Positions 1 through 10,102 of a stretch of DNA of 64,000 bases are shown here, one piece after another. A program made the translations under genes and the position numbers. The stretch spans positions 2,666,001 through 2,730,000 of the forward strand of contig NW_026944389.1 in assembly GCF_033439725.1 (NCBI RefSeq). Direction: 5' to 3'. Positions within the stretch are counted from its first letter, which is position 1. Every line of letters starts with the position of its first letter. Source of the stretch: Neurospora tetraspora. Its lineage: Eukaryota > Ascomycota > Sordariomycetes > Sordariales > Sordariaceae. The notes below the pieces were generated by a model, which did not search any database, was not told where the DNA came from, and saw only the letters and a program-made list of their open reading frames with translations.

Positions 1-1
1 G

Positions 2-445
2 CAAGCTTTGTTGGCCGCCGCCGCTTCCACCCCAGGTGTCTTCACTCCTGGCGGGTTCTTTGGGCCGGGGACTGGTGGGTATTATCCTGATGGTACAGGA
101 ACAGGAGGAGGAGGAGGGGGAGGAGGGCCGGGTGGCGGAGGACCGGGTGGTGCTGGTTATGGAGGTCCTGGAGGAGGTGGTGGTGCCGGCGGTGGTGGTG
201 CTGTTGGGAATGGAGTGTCGGGGTACTTTGATTTGAACCCGCGAGCGACGTTTCGGGTGGGGAGGGATCGGAGGAGTTGGTTATTTTCGCCGGGGCTTTT
301 GACGCCGGGGATAATGTTGCCTGGAGGAGGAGGGGATGGGGGTGGCGTCGGCGGTAGTGGTGATGGTGGTGGTGGGGTGAATGTGGGAGGGGAGCAAGGT
401 GGTGAGGATGGGAGGAGAGGTGGTGGGAAGGGGAAGTGTTGCTGA
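2..445 (+). CDS. C-terminal part of a glycine-rich protein, 5' end outside window
   Basis: The reading frame is open from the window edge to TGA at 443-445, so the gene starts upstream. About 147 residues are visible: an alanine/threonine-proline stretch, a long Gly-rich low-complexity tract, a short ordinary segment (FDLNPRATFRVGRDRRSW, about residues 78-95), a second Gly-rich tract, then a basic tail ending KGKCC. The terminal Cys-Cys resembles the geranylgeranylation site of Rab-like proteins, but no GTPase motif is visible in this piece, so lipidation is only a possibility. I do not recognise the family. Glycine bias in a GC-rich frame can also make spurious ORFs; the ordinary segment with a consistent frame argues that this one is real. 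Confidence 0.5.
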   Translation, partial: QALLAAAASTPGVFTPGGFFGPGTGGYYPDGTGTGGGGGGGGPGGGGPGGAGYGGPGGGGGAGGGGAVGNGVSGYFDLNPRATFRVGRDRRSWLFSPGLLTPGIMLPGGGGDGGGVGGSGDGGGGVNVGGEQGGEDGRRGGGKGKCC

Positions 446-1625
446 GGGCTGATTCTCCTTTTCATGCATTAAAGGGAGGTCGGGAGGTCGGTGCTTGATT
501 TCTGTTCTGTTCTGTGTTAACCGAAAGAAAGAGGAGGGAAAGCGGGAAGAAGATGATGATGGATGGAGGCATGCATGTCTATCATGATGATACCCATGAT
601 TTTACGGAACGGAACGGTCTTTTCTTTCTTTTTTCGCGTTATGCTTTACTTCACTTGCATTGTTTCAATGGCTGGCTGGTTGGTACCTGGTTCATATTGG
701 CTTTGGTTTGGCTTGGTTTGTGAGAGCATTGCAATAACGGAAGGGGAAGGGAAAAAGGGGCATTTTTACCTGGGTTTCGTCTGTTTGAGTTTTGCGCTTG
801 TTGATCGGGTTTGGACCATGGTTTGGCATTTTTGTCTTTTCGCCTGGTTTTGTCTGTCTGTCTCCCCTGCATTGTGTTTTATTTCGTTTCCTCCTCTCTA
901 CCTGCTAATGGTTGTTGTGTGTGTGTTCACTTTGCCTTCTTCCTTGTTTTATTATTATTATTGTTATTGCTCCTGCTGGAACAGGGATGTCGACACTTCA
1001 TGGAACTTTCCTACTATTCCTGCCTCACTCTTCCTTTATCGTTTTCTTCTTGTTTCTATTACTAGTGGCATTGGTGGCATTGGGTTGGTAAAGGCATGGA
1101 AACACGCATGGATACAGTTTACGCATGGGCTAGGTAAAAAGAGGTTTACAGTCAGTCAAATCATATCATTCATGGGTCGAATAGGCGTGTTTGCTTGAAG
1201 GAAACAATAACATTGCTGGTTTCATTGTTGCTGGAAATGATGCTCCATCCCTTACCTGATTCAGTTGCACTTTTCCCTGTTGAGGTGTGAAGAGCTGTTA
1301 CGGTTGAAATTCATATGGTTCGTAAACATCCTCCCGAGTTGGCAAGTCCCGTAAATAAGGCCCTAATAAGCAGCAAGTTATCGATCTAATCCTTGATTTG
1401 TCTATCCCTGCTCTCTAACGATCGTCTATGAATTTGGGTAATCCGCCATCGAAGATGTCATGCTCATCTGGAAGAATAATCTGTAGAGGAGCCATAAAAT
1501 GTAAGGCCAAGCACCTCACTAAATATCCATCAACCAGTTTCCTATCAATGTCGCTGAGTCTAACATACCCATAAGAGCATGTACCGTCGTCGCTAAGCAC
1601 CTTTCCGTGCCGAAATAATGAACCA
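446..1625. other. intergenic region, no supported gene
   Basis: Convergent interval between the glycine-rich gene and dcl-1, so it should hold both 3' UTRs. An ORF at 563-1198 (+) is rich in Trp, Phe, Cys and hydrophobic runs typical of translated pyrimidine-rich non-coding DNA and resembles nothing I know. A short TTA/TTG microsatellite lies near 950-970. Confidence 0.5.
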
Positions 1626-4600
1626 TTAAAACGCCGTCCCATGCACCTCCCCATCCGCCACATCCGCCGGCACTCCACCATCAACCTCCATCGGCACCCC
1701 TTTACAATCACACCCCAATCTCTCCCTGAACTCCTCCACGCTCATGCCCTCCAAAAGCTTGATAGCCTTCTTCGCCATGGCCGACTTCGCATACCGTCCA
1801 CTGGCCGCCACCGCATGCGCCACCGTCTTGCCGTGAACAAGTAGCGCCGACACCACCTTGGGCGGGTTAATCTCACTAACCTCACCAGCCACTGCACCAC
1901 CTCTTCCTCCTCTTCCTTCCGAAAGATCCGTATCCAGCTCCTTGGCCAGACTCCTCCACTCGTTACAACGGAACTTGTGCGCCATCATGTTCGCCACAAA
2001 GGTAACGGGATGTTTGTTGGCGAAGGAGTCGTAGAGATGCATATCCTCGAAGAAGGGCAAAACGTGCTTGTTGAAGAATTGCTGAACTACCGAGTAATCG
2101 TACTCGCTGTCGACAAAGATGGCGCCGATGTAAGCCTCCACCACATCTGATAAACACTTGGGCAAGCGCGAAGCGTGCGTGATGTGCACCCAGTAATCGC
2201 GGCTATACTCGTCTGCGGTTTTTCCTGCGTTGATAGCCTCCTGCTTGGCTGCCTCGAGTGCTTCTTCTATCTCGGTCACGTACTCGGCGATGTCCTTGGG
2301 GATGGAGGGCGACATGGTGGCGATGCACTTGTTGAACCCTAAGTGGTAGGAGAGGCAGCACAGGAACTGGTTGGACACCATGGCCATCTTGTGCTCCGTC
2401 AGCCATTGCGGGTCGGCGGCGGGAAACTTGCGGAAGAGGTAGTCGACGGCGACCATGTCGAAGAGCGCGTCGCCGAGAAATTCGAGGCGCTGATAGGAGG
2501 GGAGGCGTTCGTAGAGGGAGGGGTAGGTTGGGTGCTGGAAGGCTGCGCGCAGTAGACGCGGGTGCTTGAATTTGTAGCCCATGCGCTCTGAGAACTTTTT
2601 GGCCATGTCGCGCTGAGTACTGTTGGCTGGTTCCGTCTGCCAGTTGGGCTTTTGATATACGGCGTAGTAGTCGCCGTAGCTGGTCATGCGGTGCCTCTTG
2701 TCTTTGACCATGGCGGTTACGGCCTTGATCGCCATGTCGAAGCTTCCCTTCTCTTGGCCGGTAAGGTAGGCGGCGCCGATGAGGGCCTCGCAAACATCGG
2801 CAATGGACTTGTCGGCCAGGACATGCCGCTTACGCGCGGCCTTGCTCTTGCCCTTCTTCAGAACTAGGCCCTCGGGATACCACTGTCTCCGGTTAAAGGA
2901 CATGGAGCGGATATACTCCTCGAGTCCTACCTCTAGGGCGTTATTGAATAAGTTCTTGTTGCAGATAAGAAGCATACGCTCGACGTGATACTCGAATTCG
3001 CCCTTGTCGGGGATCAATGTATAGATGGCCATAGTTGTTGCCATCTTCAAAAAGGAGTCACCGAGGAACTCGAGTCTCTCGTAGTTGTCACCCATTCCGG
3101 TCTGGAAGTTTTCCTTCTCGGCATCATGCTCATCCGAGTTATCGCTGTCCTTGGTGAAGGCTTCAAGAGCCAGGTCCGGACGCAGGTCTAGACCCAGAAG
3201 CTTGCAGGCGTCCAACGCAACTAGATTGGACTCTACCCGGTGTATGATTGATGGGAAGCAGAAAAGCATTGCCGTTACATCTGCCGGCAACTATATATGA
3301 CATATTAGAATCATTCTTTTCTTCGAAGGTGGACACACTTACAGGTGAGATCCTCATGGGTTCAAGAACTAGGAAGCACTGCTGCGGTTCCAAATCCTCA
3401 TCTCGGATGGCATCGTCCAGAAAGTCTCGACGGGTGGAAATAAGCCCAGCCTCCACGACAGGCTGATCCGCTTGGAATACCATAAAACCACGCGACTTTG
3501 ACCACAGGCTATTGCTGTAGTTCAGAATGTCATGTGTGGTGCCTAAGCCTTTCCAAGCTCTGTGACTCGGTGCAACAATGCCATCTGGCACGGGATCCGT
3601 GGGTTTCATGTCATGGCGACGGTGACGAGTAAAGAACTTCCGTGCTCCGTCGTATGGGTCAACGATAAACTTGTCTTGGAAAAAGTCATCTGGCTCAAGA
3701 AAAGTGTATGGCACCTTCTCGTTCTCACTGACGTATGCTAGCGTCTTTCGGTCAATGAGATCGGCTGGGCTCTTGGCCAAGCGGAAGTCAAACCCGTGAC
3801 CTCCGTCCATCGGCGAGAGAAAGTACGGAAGGTCGACTGCTGTAGCCTCGTATTCCTTGCTGAAAACATCCATAAAAGCTTTCAGAGTGAAACGAGTAAG
3901 TTCCTCCACCAACGTATCTTCAGCCTGGACAGAACCTGGGATAGGCACGCAGCGGACTTTGGAAAAGCGCTTGGTGCCGAAAAAGAGCGGAAAAGACGCC
4001 ACTTCTGGGAGAGCGCTTCTACTCAGCAGGAGAAGCGGACGAGAGCTACGCCCAAGGGCATCTGGGTTTTCCAGAACAAACGCAGTGGCATAAAGCTGGG
4101 TGACCTCGCCCCGGATCGACCATAATTCGGGCTTCAGACGCATGGCGTACTCCCTCTTCTTCTTTGAGCTGACAGCAAGGCGAGCATTTCGCATTTCTGG
4201 AAGCTGCTTGGTAAACACAGACTGGAGGTGGTTATCCAAATGTCTAGCCTTGATTAAAGCAAGACAGAGCTCGAATGCAGCTGCACATTTGGCCGCCCCC
4301 TTGCTTGTATGTATTTTGCCAACCGCATTCTTGATAGGTGATGCGTCGGGCATTACAACTTCGCACTGAAAGCCGCCAGGAACAGTGGTGATGTAGTATT
4401 CCGGATTCAAGCTCGTCTCCGGTGGGTGTGGTAGGGTGGCGGTGAAATTGGCGAGACAGACGAGGCTTTGCATATAGCTGAGTTTCGCACCAGTATCTGG
4501 GACAGTGTACTGCCTCTTGCCCTTTTCCTTCCGGAGGAGATAGTCCAGGTTCATGTGGTTGCCAGTTAGCTTCCTGTCTTCGGGTAGAGCCTCGCAGAAC

Positions 4601-6488
4601 TTGCGCAAGACATCTTCAGCCCCTTTAGCTTGCAATATCTTGCTGTGGTGCTCGTAATTCCCTTTCTCGATCATCTGGATGTAGCGAGAATCTGGACGGC
4701 GAGCTCGACCACGCGACTGGATACACTGGATCAGAGTATCATAAAGGTCGAATCTGATGACGATATTGCAATCCGGAATATCGAGACCTTCCTCGGCAAC
4801 GGAAGTTGCAAATAGGCAGTTTATCTCACCAAGCTTGAACTTTCGAATTATTCTGTTCTGTTGCTGGAAGTTGACCTTGGCGTTGACATAGCTTGAGCCA
4901 GTTGTCCCACCCCCAACCAGGACTTCTGCTGCAATGCTGGGTATGTGAGACTTTATCTCGGGCTGCTGAAGCAAATCCGCCAATAGCATGGCCGTGTTCC
5001 GTTGTCGGACAAAGACGATGCATCTTTGGGTGCCCACACCCCTCTCGAACTGGTCACGCAAGATTCTAACAAGCATGATAACCTTGGACGATAACATCGT
5101 CGGATCGAGAGCAGCGGGTGAAAATGTATGCGCGTTGACCAACTCATGTGCTTCACGGACGTGCTTGACGTGCCTTTCGGTGATTTCGTCGAGGGCCGAG
5201 ACTTTCATGAGATCTCTCTCAGTGCGTGATTCCAACTTGACTATATCCTCTTGTTTGAAGAAAAGTTGCCAATATCGGTCAGCACACCATGCTCCCAACT
5301 TGGATGCCTCCGAGGTAGTAAAGTTGAGCGGCTTCTTGAACAGCTCTTGTCCCCCAACAAGTTTGCGTAGTTGCTTGTTGAGGACTGTCTCCGAGTTCGG
5401 TCGACCACGGGCGTATTCAACGATCAACTCGGTCTTGGGTTTGCAAATAGTATGCTGAAGGGCGGCCGGGTCGGCGGCTGTGGCTATTTGACTGTGAAGT
5501 AAGACCTCCAATTGTTGCGCAGCCCGTCTTGGGTCGGTTTTGGCATCGACCGGAGAGGCCGTCAAGCCAAGGATCCTGGGTTTTCTCTCGAGCTTCTCAT
5601 CGATGTAAAAGTTCTTGATGATGCGAGCATAGGGATGATCCTTTTTGGTGTGATGGGCTTCGTCGAAGATCAAGAGGCTGATCTGGTCCATTCTAATCCA
5701 GGAATGATGGAGCGCTGTGTTGAGAATCTCAGCTGTACAGACGACCACTTCGTTTTGCTCCAATGCTTCCTTCCAGAAGGCTTTTGACTCGACACCCTCC
5801 ACCATCTCACCGCAGAGTTTCTCCATTGGGAAGTCGAGGTTCTTGGTAAGAAAGCTGTGTTGTTGAAACACCAGGGCTACCTTGTCGACCAGAAAGAAAG
5901 CAATACGTCTCGGCAGTCCCTTTTCTCGGTCCTCGAGCTCACCATTAATGACCCAGCGTAACAACATGGCGGCAATCAGAGTCTTCCCCGAGCCTACACA
6001 GAGTTTGAACAAGTCAGAAAAGGGATTCCCAGTTGGCAGAGCATGACTAACTTACCCGTATCCAAGACGGCAATCGTGTTTTGTAGCTTTGCGCGTTCAA
6101 AAAGCTCCACCTGGTATTCTCGTGGTGAAGTGATGATTATTTCGCTATCAAAGCCAATAGCGGGCAACACGTCCACGCCGGTCAACCTTGACGCTTCTAT
6201 CGCCGCCTTCCTTTGGTCCCTTGCCAAAGTTTCCTGGTGCTCCTCGATCCACGAGTTGAAAGCAGCATTGTCGGCAAGCTTCTTGGCCGAAATCTTCTTG
6301 GGCTTGGGTTCCGGATTCACTGTCCATCTTTTGACGCCGTCCTCGCTCTCGACATCAGAGGCGTTCCCTCTGTCGTCGTGTTCGGAGGCCACATCTTCAT
6401 GAAAGAGATCTATCAAATCTTCATCGCCGCCGATTATCTGGCTAGTCGCCTCCGGTGGGATGAAGGGTAGCGGAGTAGCCACCGCCAT
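1626..6488 (-). CDS. dcl-1: Dicer-like ribonuclease III, DCL-1 type
   Basis: Cuts double-stranded RNA into small RNAs for silencing; in Neurospora the DCL-1 type works in meiotic silencing and overlaps with DCL-2 in quelling. Three exons: 6488-6056, 5993-3343, 3290-1626; introns of 62 and 52 nt; 1582 residues. The start at 6488 has a strong context (caccATGG); the upstream in-frame extension to 6704 looks like leader. Seen: DExD/H helicase with Walker A GSGKT near residue 147 (split by intron 1) and DEAH near 255; helicase C domain with a QSRGRARR motif; dimerisation region; RNase IIIa (ERLEFLGD near 1100, ADVCEALIG); RNase IIIb (QRLEFLGD near 1298, SDVVEAYIG) with acidic residues intact; C-terminal dsRNA-binding-like segment. 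I see no PAZ domain by eye. Length favours DCL-1 over the somewhat shorter DCL-2; the family call is near certain, the paralogue less so. Confidence 0.9.
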
Positions 6489-7085
6489 GGTGACGGACTG
6501 TCGTTCTTTTCCTTCTTGTTGCGTGATGAAAGCTCGGTGACAATTCCGTAAAAGAGCGCGTGGGTCAAGCCGGAAGTGATAGAGTGCTGTCTGGAATGAG
6601 AGGTCGAAGTTATTGACCGAAAACGAAGAATAAACAGCTGGAACAGGTCCAAGACGTGGGGGAGATGCAGCAAGTATTGGACCCTCTCCACTTGGGTTCG
6701 TCAAGCCTCGATCGAAGCGAGAAATGGTTGAGTGGGAGAAGAAATAGAAATGTGGAAGCGGAGGCCGCGAGAAAACAGGAAGTTATAGAGAATAGAAGGA
6801 AACACGCGATGACAGTTTGGACTGTTTGTGAGTGAGTGAATGCCGTGGGGAAGAACGAAGCTGTGAGGTTCAGGCAGGTGCAAAAGCTCGGACCCCGCTT
6901 TTATACAAACACTCGGGAAAGACGAGATGAAGCCAGAAAGGTTACACTACTGCCACAAGTCAGATAAAAACGACCCCATTCCCATCGCTTCGACTCATTA
7001 TAGCTGGTCGAACATGACGCTAGCATCTTGCTGTTGGTGGGGAGTTTGTTCGGCCATCATTTTGTGTCAAAGTTGTTAAGCAAAC
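6489..7085. other. dcl-1 promoter and 3' flank of the oxidase gene
   Basis: About 600 bases between the start of dcl-1 (transcribed leftward) and the stop of the oxidase gene. It must hold the dcl-1 promoter and 5' leader. ORFs here are short and overlap in several frames. No recognisable regulatory motif was identified. Confidence 0.45.
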
Positions 7086-7939
7086 TTATGGACTCAGCCT
7101 CTCCAAAGTCCACTTGTCTTCACCTCCACCATCTTGACGGACGCGGTCGTACACAAACCGATCGTGTAGCCGGTTTTGCCTTCCTTGCCAGAACTCGACC
7201 CGTTCAGGAACGATCCTCAAGCCTCCCCAGAACTCCGGGACGGGAATGTTCTCCTCGCCTTCAAAGCGCTGCTCCGACTCCTTGACCCACTTTTCCAGCT
7301 GTGTTCGTCCGTCATCGTCGGGGTTCGCAGGGTCGGGAAGGAGGACAGCACTTTGTTTGCTTGACCAGGCGCCAAGACGACTGCCACGAACTCTTGTGTC
7401 AAAGTAGGCCTGGCTCTCTTCTGTCGTCAAGCGTTCCGCTCTTCCCTCAACCCGGACCTGCCTCTCCAACGGCTCCCACCAGAACACCAGAGAAGCCCAT
7501 GGGTTACCGGTGCTGGATCCATCCTCGCTGCCAAACAAGTCCCGCGCCTTCCCACTGGTGCCAAAGTTGCTGTAAATGACAAAACCCTTTGGGTCCAGCT
7601 CCTTCAGGTACACCATGCGCGCAGAGACGCGGCCAGAGGGCAACTGCGCAGTTGAAAGCGTGCAGGTTTCGGGGTGAGAAATTCCCGTTTCGGGTTGGGA
7701 AGCGTCGGTGAACCATGTGTGGAATTGGGCAATGGGACTTTCGGGGTCAAGATCGGAGCGTCGCAAGCCTCCACGGGTCTCGGCCTTGAGGAACTGAGCA
7801 GCTTGGCCGGGGACGGACGGGTCGGCCAGAGTACCGGCGGGGGCAACTGGAGGCCACCGAGTTAGCTCTTGGACCATTCACATTCCAGTTCCTACTTACA
7901 GATGAGCTTTGCGCCATCTTGAGCCGGATGGAGCGCCAT
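7086..7939 (-). CDS. pdx3: pyridoxamine/pyridoxine 5'-phosphate oxidase
   Basis: FMN-dependent oxidase making pyridoxal 5'-phosphate from PNP or PMP, the last step of vitamin B6 salvage. Two exons, 7939-7900 and 7846-7086, joined by a 53-nt intron; 266 residues. The acceptor was chosen because it restores KLIFAP, matching the IIFAP stretch I recall near the N-terminus of yeast Pdx3; nearer AG sites give a stop or the wrong frame. Seen: substrate/FMN segment SGRVSARMVYLKELDPKGF, WEPLERQVRVEGRAERL, AWSSKQSAVL, and the C-terminal signature EFWGGLRIVPERVEFWQG followed by RLHDRFVYDR. A run of about 30 residues including LPDPANPDDDGRTQLE looks like a lineage-specific loop. It shares a 756-bp divergent promoter with tap42. 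No targeting peptide is evident, so the enzyme is probably cytosolic. Confidence 0.93.
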
Positions 7940-8695
7940 TGTCTTGGTTGTAAAGGTAGCAATACGGGGGTTCAAACGCTTCGGACAAAGGGTGACGGCA
8001 GAGACGGAGAAGAGGCGACGACAAATTGTTCGCATTGGCAAGACAAGTCAAGCTTGAGGTTATAGTGGTACCACTCTACCGTCCGGTCTGTACGTAGACG
8101 GAAGAGCCAAAGTGGAAGAATCGAGAACGGAAACGGGCGGCAGAAGAGACCGAGAACATGCCATCAGTCACTGGAAGCCGACACGTGCCGTCATATCGAC
8201 TCCACACTAACCCTTTTTAGCCAACCATCGAACACTCGAAACGAGGACAATCCCATTGTGGTTACTACCACATTTGCGTTTCAACTTTTATATGTAAAAC
8301 ATAGAGTCTCTTGAGAAAAAATAGACCGTAGAACTTCCTCTGGCGTGACTGCTGGGAGTATAGAACAACATCTAAACATGCTGGTGGGAGACGGGATCAT
8401 GGTGCTGTCGATCCCGGAGCGAGGATCAGAGCGGGGCAAACGGACAGGGGTATGGTCACTTGCAATTGACATGCCCCGCATTGGTGTCAATTGTTCCCCA
8501 ACTCCAACCAAACCTCCACTGAAGCTCACAAGTTGTCATCTCCATCCAGCCCACGAAATCTCCAGTTCCCCTCCAACAAACGCAACAGCAACCAGACATC
8601 ACCACATATAGTTCTTCACTTAGTTGCGCCGACATTCACCCATTCTCTCTGACTAAACCTCTACCTTCCTTCCGAAGTGACCAATAGATCCCACA
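7940..8695. promoter_or_regulatory. divergent promoter between oxidase gene and tap42
   Basis: The flanking genes are transcribed away from each other, so this interval contains both promoters and leaders. A CCAAT pentamer sits about 15 bases before the tap42 start (gtgaccaatagatccc). No TATA box stands out on either side. Confidence 0.5.
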
Positions 8696-9910
8696 ATGAG
8701 CGACCAAGAACCGAGGTCTCTCAAGGCCACCTTCGCCGCCGCCGAGGACAAGCGCCTCTCGCTCGAGAACTCGCCACCCAGTCCCTCCGACTACGCCGAC
8801 ACCCTCTCCGCCGCCATCAAGCTCTACCAATCCTGCCTCTCCCAGATCAGCGCCCTCTCCCTCTTCAGCTCCAACGAAGGACTCGAAGACCTCAACACCA
8901 ACGACCTCCCCTACCTGCTCGTCAACTACCACCTCGCCGAGCTCATCCAAAAGATCCCCTCGCCCACTCCCGACCCCACAGAACGGAAGCGCCTCCTCGC
9001 CCAGGCCCGCGAAGCCTACGAGCGCTACCTCCACCTGCTCGACAGCTACGAAGGGCTCCTGAACCCGACCTACAAGAAGCTTCTCGAGCGTTACACCGAC
9101 AGCCCGACCGAGTTCAGCGTCGCCGGCTCGTCCGCCTCGGACCCGAACGCCCGTCGCAACGCCAAGATCGCCAACTTCAAGGCCGAGAAGGAGCTGCGCC
9201 AGAAACTCGCCTACCTGCGACAACGACCCGCGTATGCCGCCGCCGACCTCGAGCTGGACGATGACGAGTCAACAAATCAGAGAGGAGGAGGAGGAGGAGG
9301 AAGCACAGGCGACGAGGAAGTCGTCCGCTCCGTCCACCTCGCCCACCTCGATCTGTGCACACACCTGACCTTCCAAGCGCTTGAAAGCCTCAACCGCGAG
9401 CTGGAGGTGCTCAACATGGCTCCGCGCGAGCCTGCCTCGTTACCGTCGGCGCAACTACGAAACAACCAGGCAGGAGACGCGGGCGCGCAAGACGATCTAC
9501 GGCGACGACAAGGAGGAGGCGCGGATTCGCGTGACTACAGCGACAAGCTCGATATGCCGTTTAGTCGGCTGCAGGGGATACTGGGTGGGAGCGGACCGCT
9601 TTTGTCCAAGGAGGGCAGGCCGTTGCGGCCGTTTACGCTGACGGGGACGAGGCAGGAGATTGCCAAGGGGGTGTTTAGGCCGGGCCATAATCTGCCGACT
9701 ATGTCGATCGATGAGTACTTGGAGGAGGAAAGGAGGCGGGGCGGGATCATTGAGGGAGGCGGAGAGGCGAGTTGGAAGGCGGGAGAGAAGGATCCGAATG
9801 ATGAGGATGATCATGAGAAGCTGGATGCGGAGACGATGAAGGCGAGGGCGTGGGATGAGTTTGTGGAGGCGAATCCCAAGGGTAGTGGGAATACGTTGAA
9901 TAGGGGGTGA
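8696..9910 (+). CDS. tap42: TAP42/alpha4 family PP2A regulatory protein
   Basis: Binds catalytic subunits of PP2A-type phosphatases and links them to TOR signalling; acts in the cytosol. Intronless, 404 residues, somewhat longer than yeast Tap42. Seen: an N-terminal helical repeat region (about residues 30-250) with YLLVNYHLAELIQK and the long helix HLDLCTHLTFQALESLNREL, a central Gly/Asp-rich insert, then the conserved C-terminal part: DMPFSRLQGILGG, RPLRPFTLTGTRQEIAKGVF, RPGHNLPTMSIDEYLEEE and the family-defining end RAWDEFVEANPKGSGNTLNRG. The match at the extreme C-terminus makes the assignment secure. The start is the first ATG after an in-frame stop region and sits in a good context (cacaATGAG). 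It converges on slh1 with only 192 bases between the stops, so the 3' UTRs may overlap. Confidence 0.95.
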   Translation: MSDQEPRSLKATFAAAEDKRLSLENSPPSPSDYADTLSAAIKLYQSCLSQISALSLFSSNEGLEDLNTNDLPYLLVNYHLAELIQKIPSPTPDPTERKRLLAQAREAYERYLHLLDSYEGLLNPTYKKLLERYTDSPTEFSVAGSSASDPNARRNAKIANFKAEKELRQKLAYLRQRPAYAAADLELDDDESTNQRGGGGGGSTGDEEVVRSVHLAHLDLCTHLTFQALESLNRELEVLNMAPREPASLPSAQLRNNQAGDAGAQDDLRRRQGGGADSRDYSDKLDMPFSRLQGILGGSGPLLSKEGRPLRPFTLTGTRQEIAKGVFRPGHNLPTMSIDEYLEEERRRGGIIEGGGEASWKAGEKDPNDEDDHEKLDAETMKARAWDEFVEANPKGSGNTLNRG

Positions 9911-10102
9911 TGGGTCTTGGAATGGATTGCGAACGGGCTGTGGATGAGATATATGGATTATATGATACCAAACAGTTTGATATAGAATTTGAAGTCGAAA
10001 CATCATAATCGCTGATACATGATTCTCTCTAGCGACCACTGATGATGTCTGACTATGGCACGAGTAGGTACAACGCCACCACTGGCCATACTACCTACCT
10101 AC

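Noticed and set aside
563-1198. ORF of 211 codons after the glycine-rich gene
   Set aside because: Trp/Phe/Cys-rich runs from pyrimidine-rich DNA, no domain, and position in a convergent 3' interval.
6489-6704. N-terminal extension of the Dicer-like protein
   Set aside because: The downstream ATG has a far better context and gives a length fitting the family; the extension looks like leader sequence.
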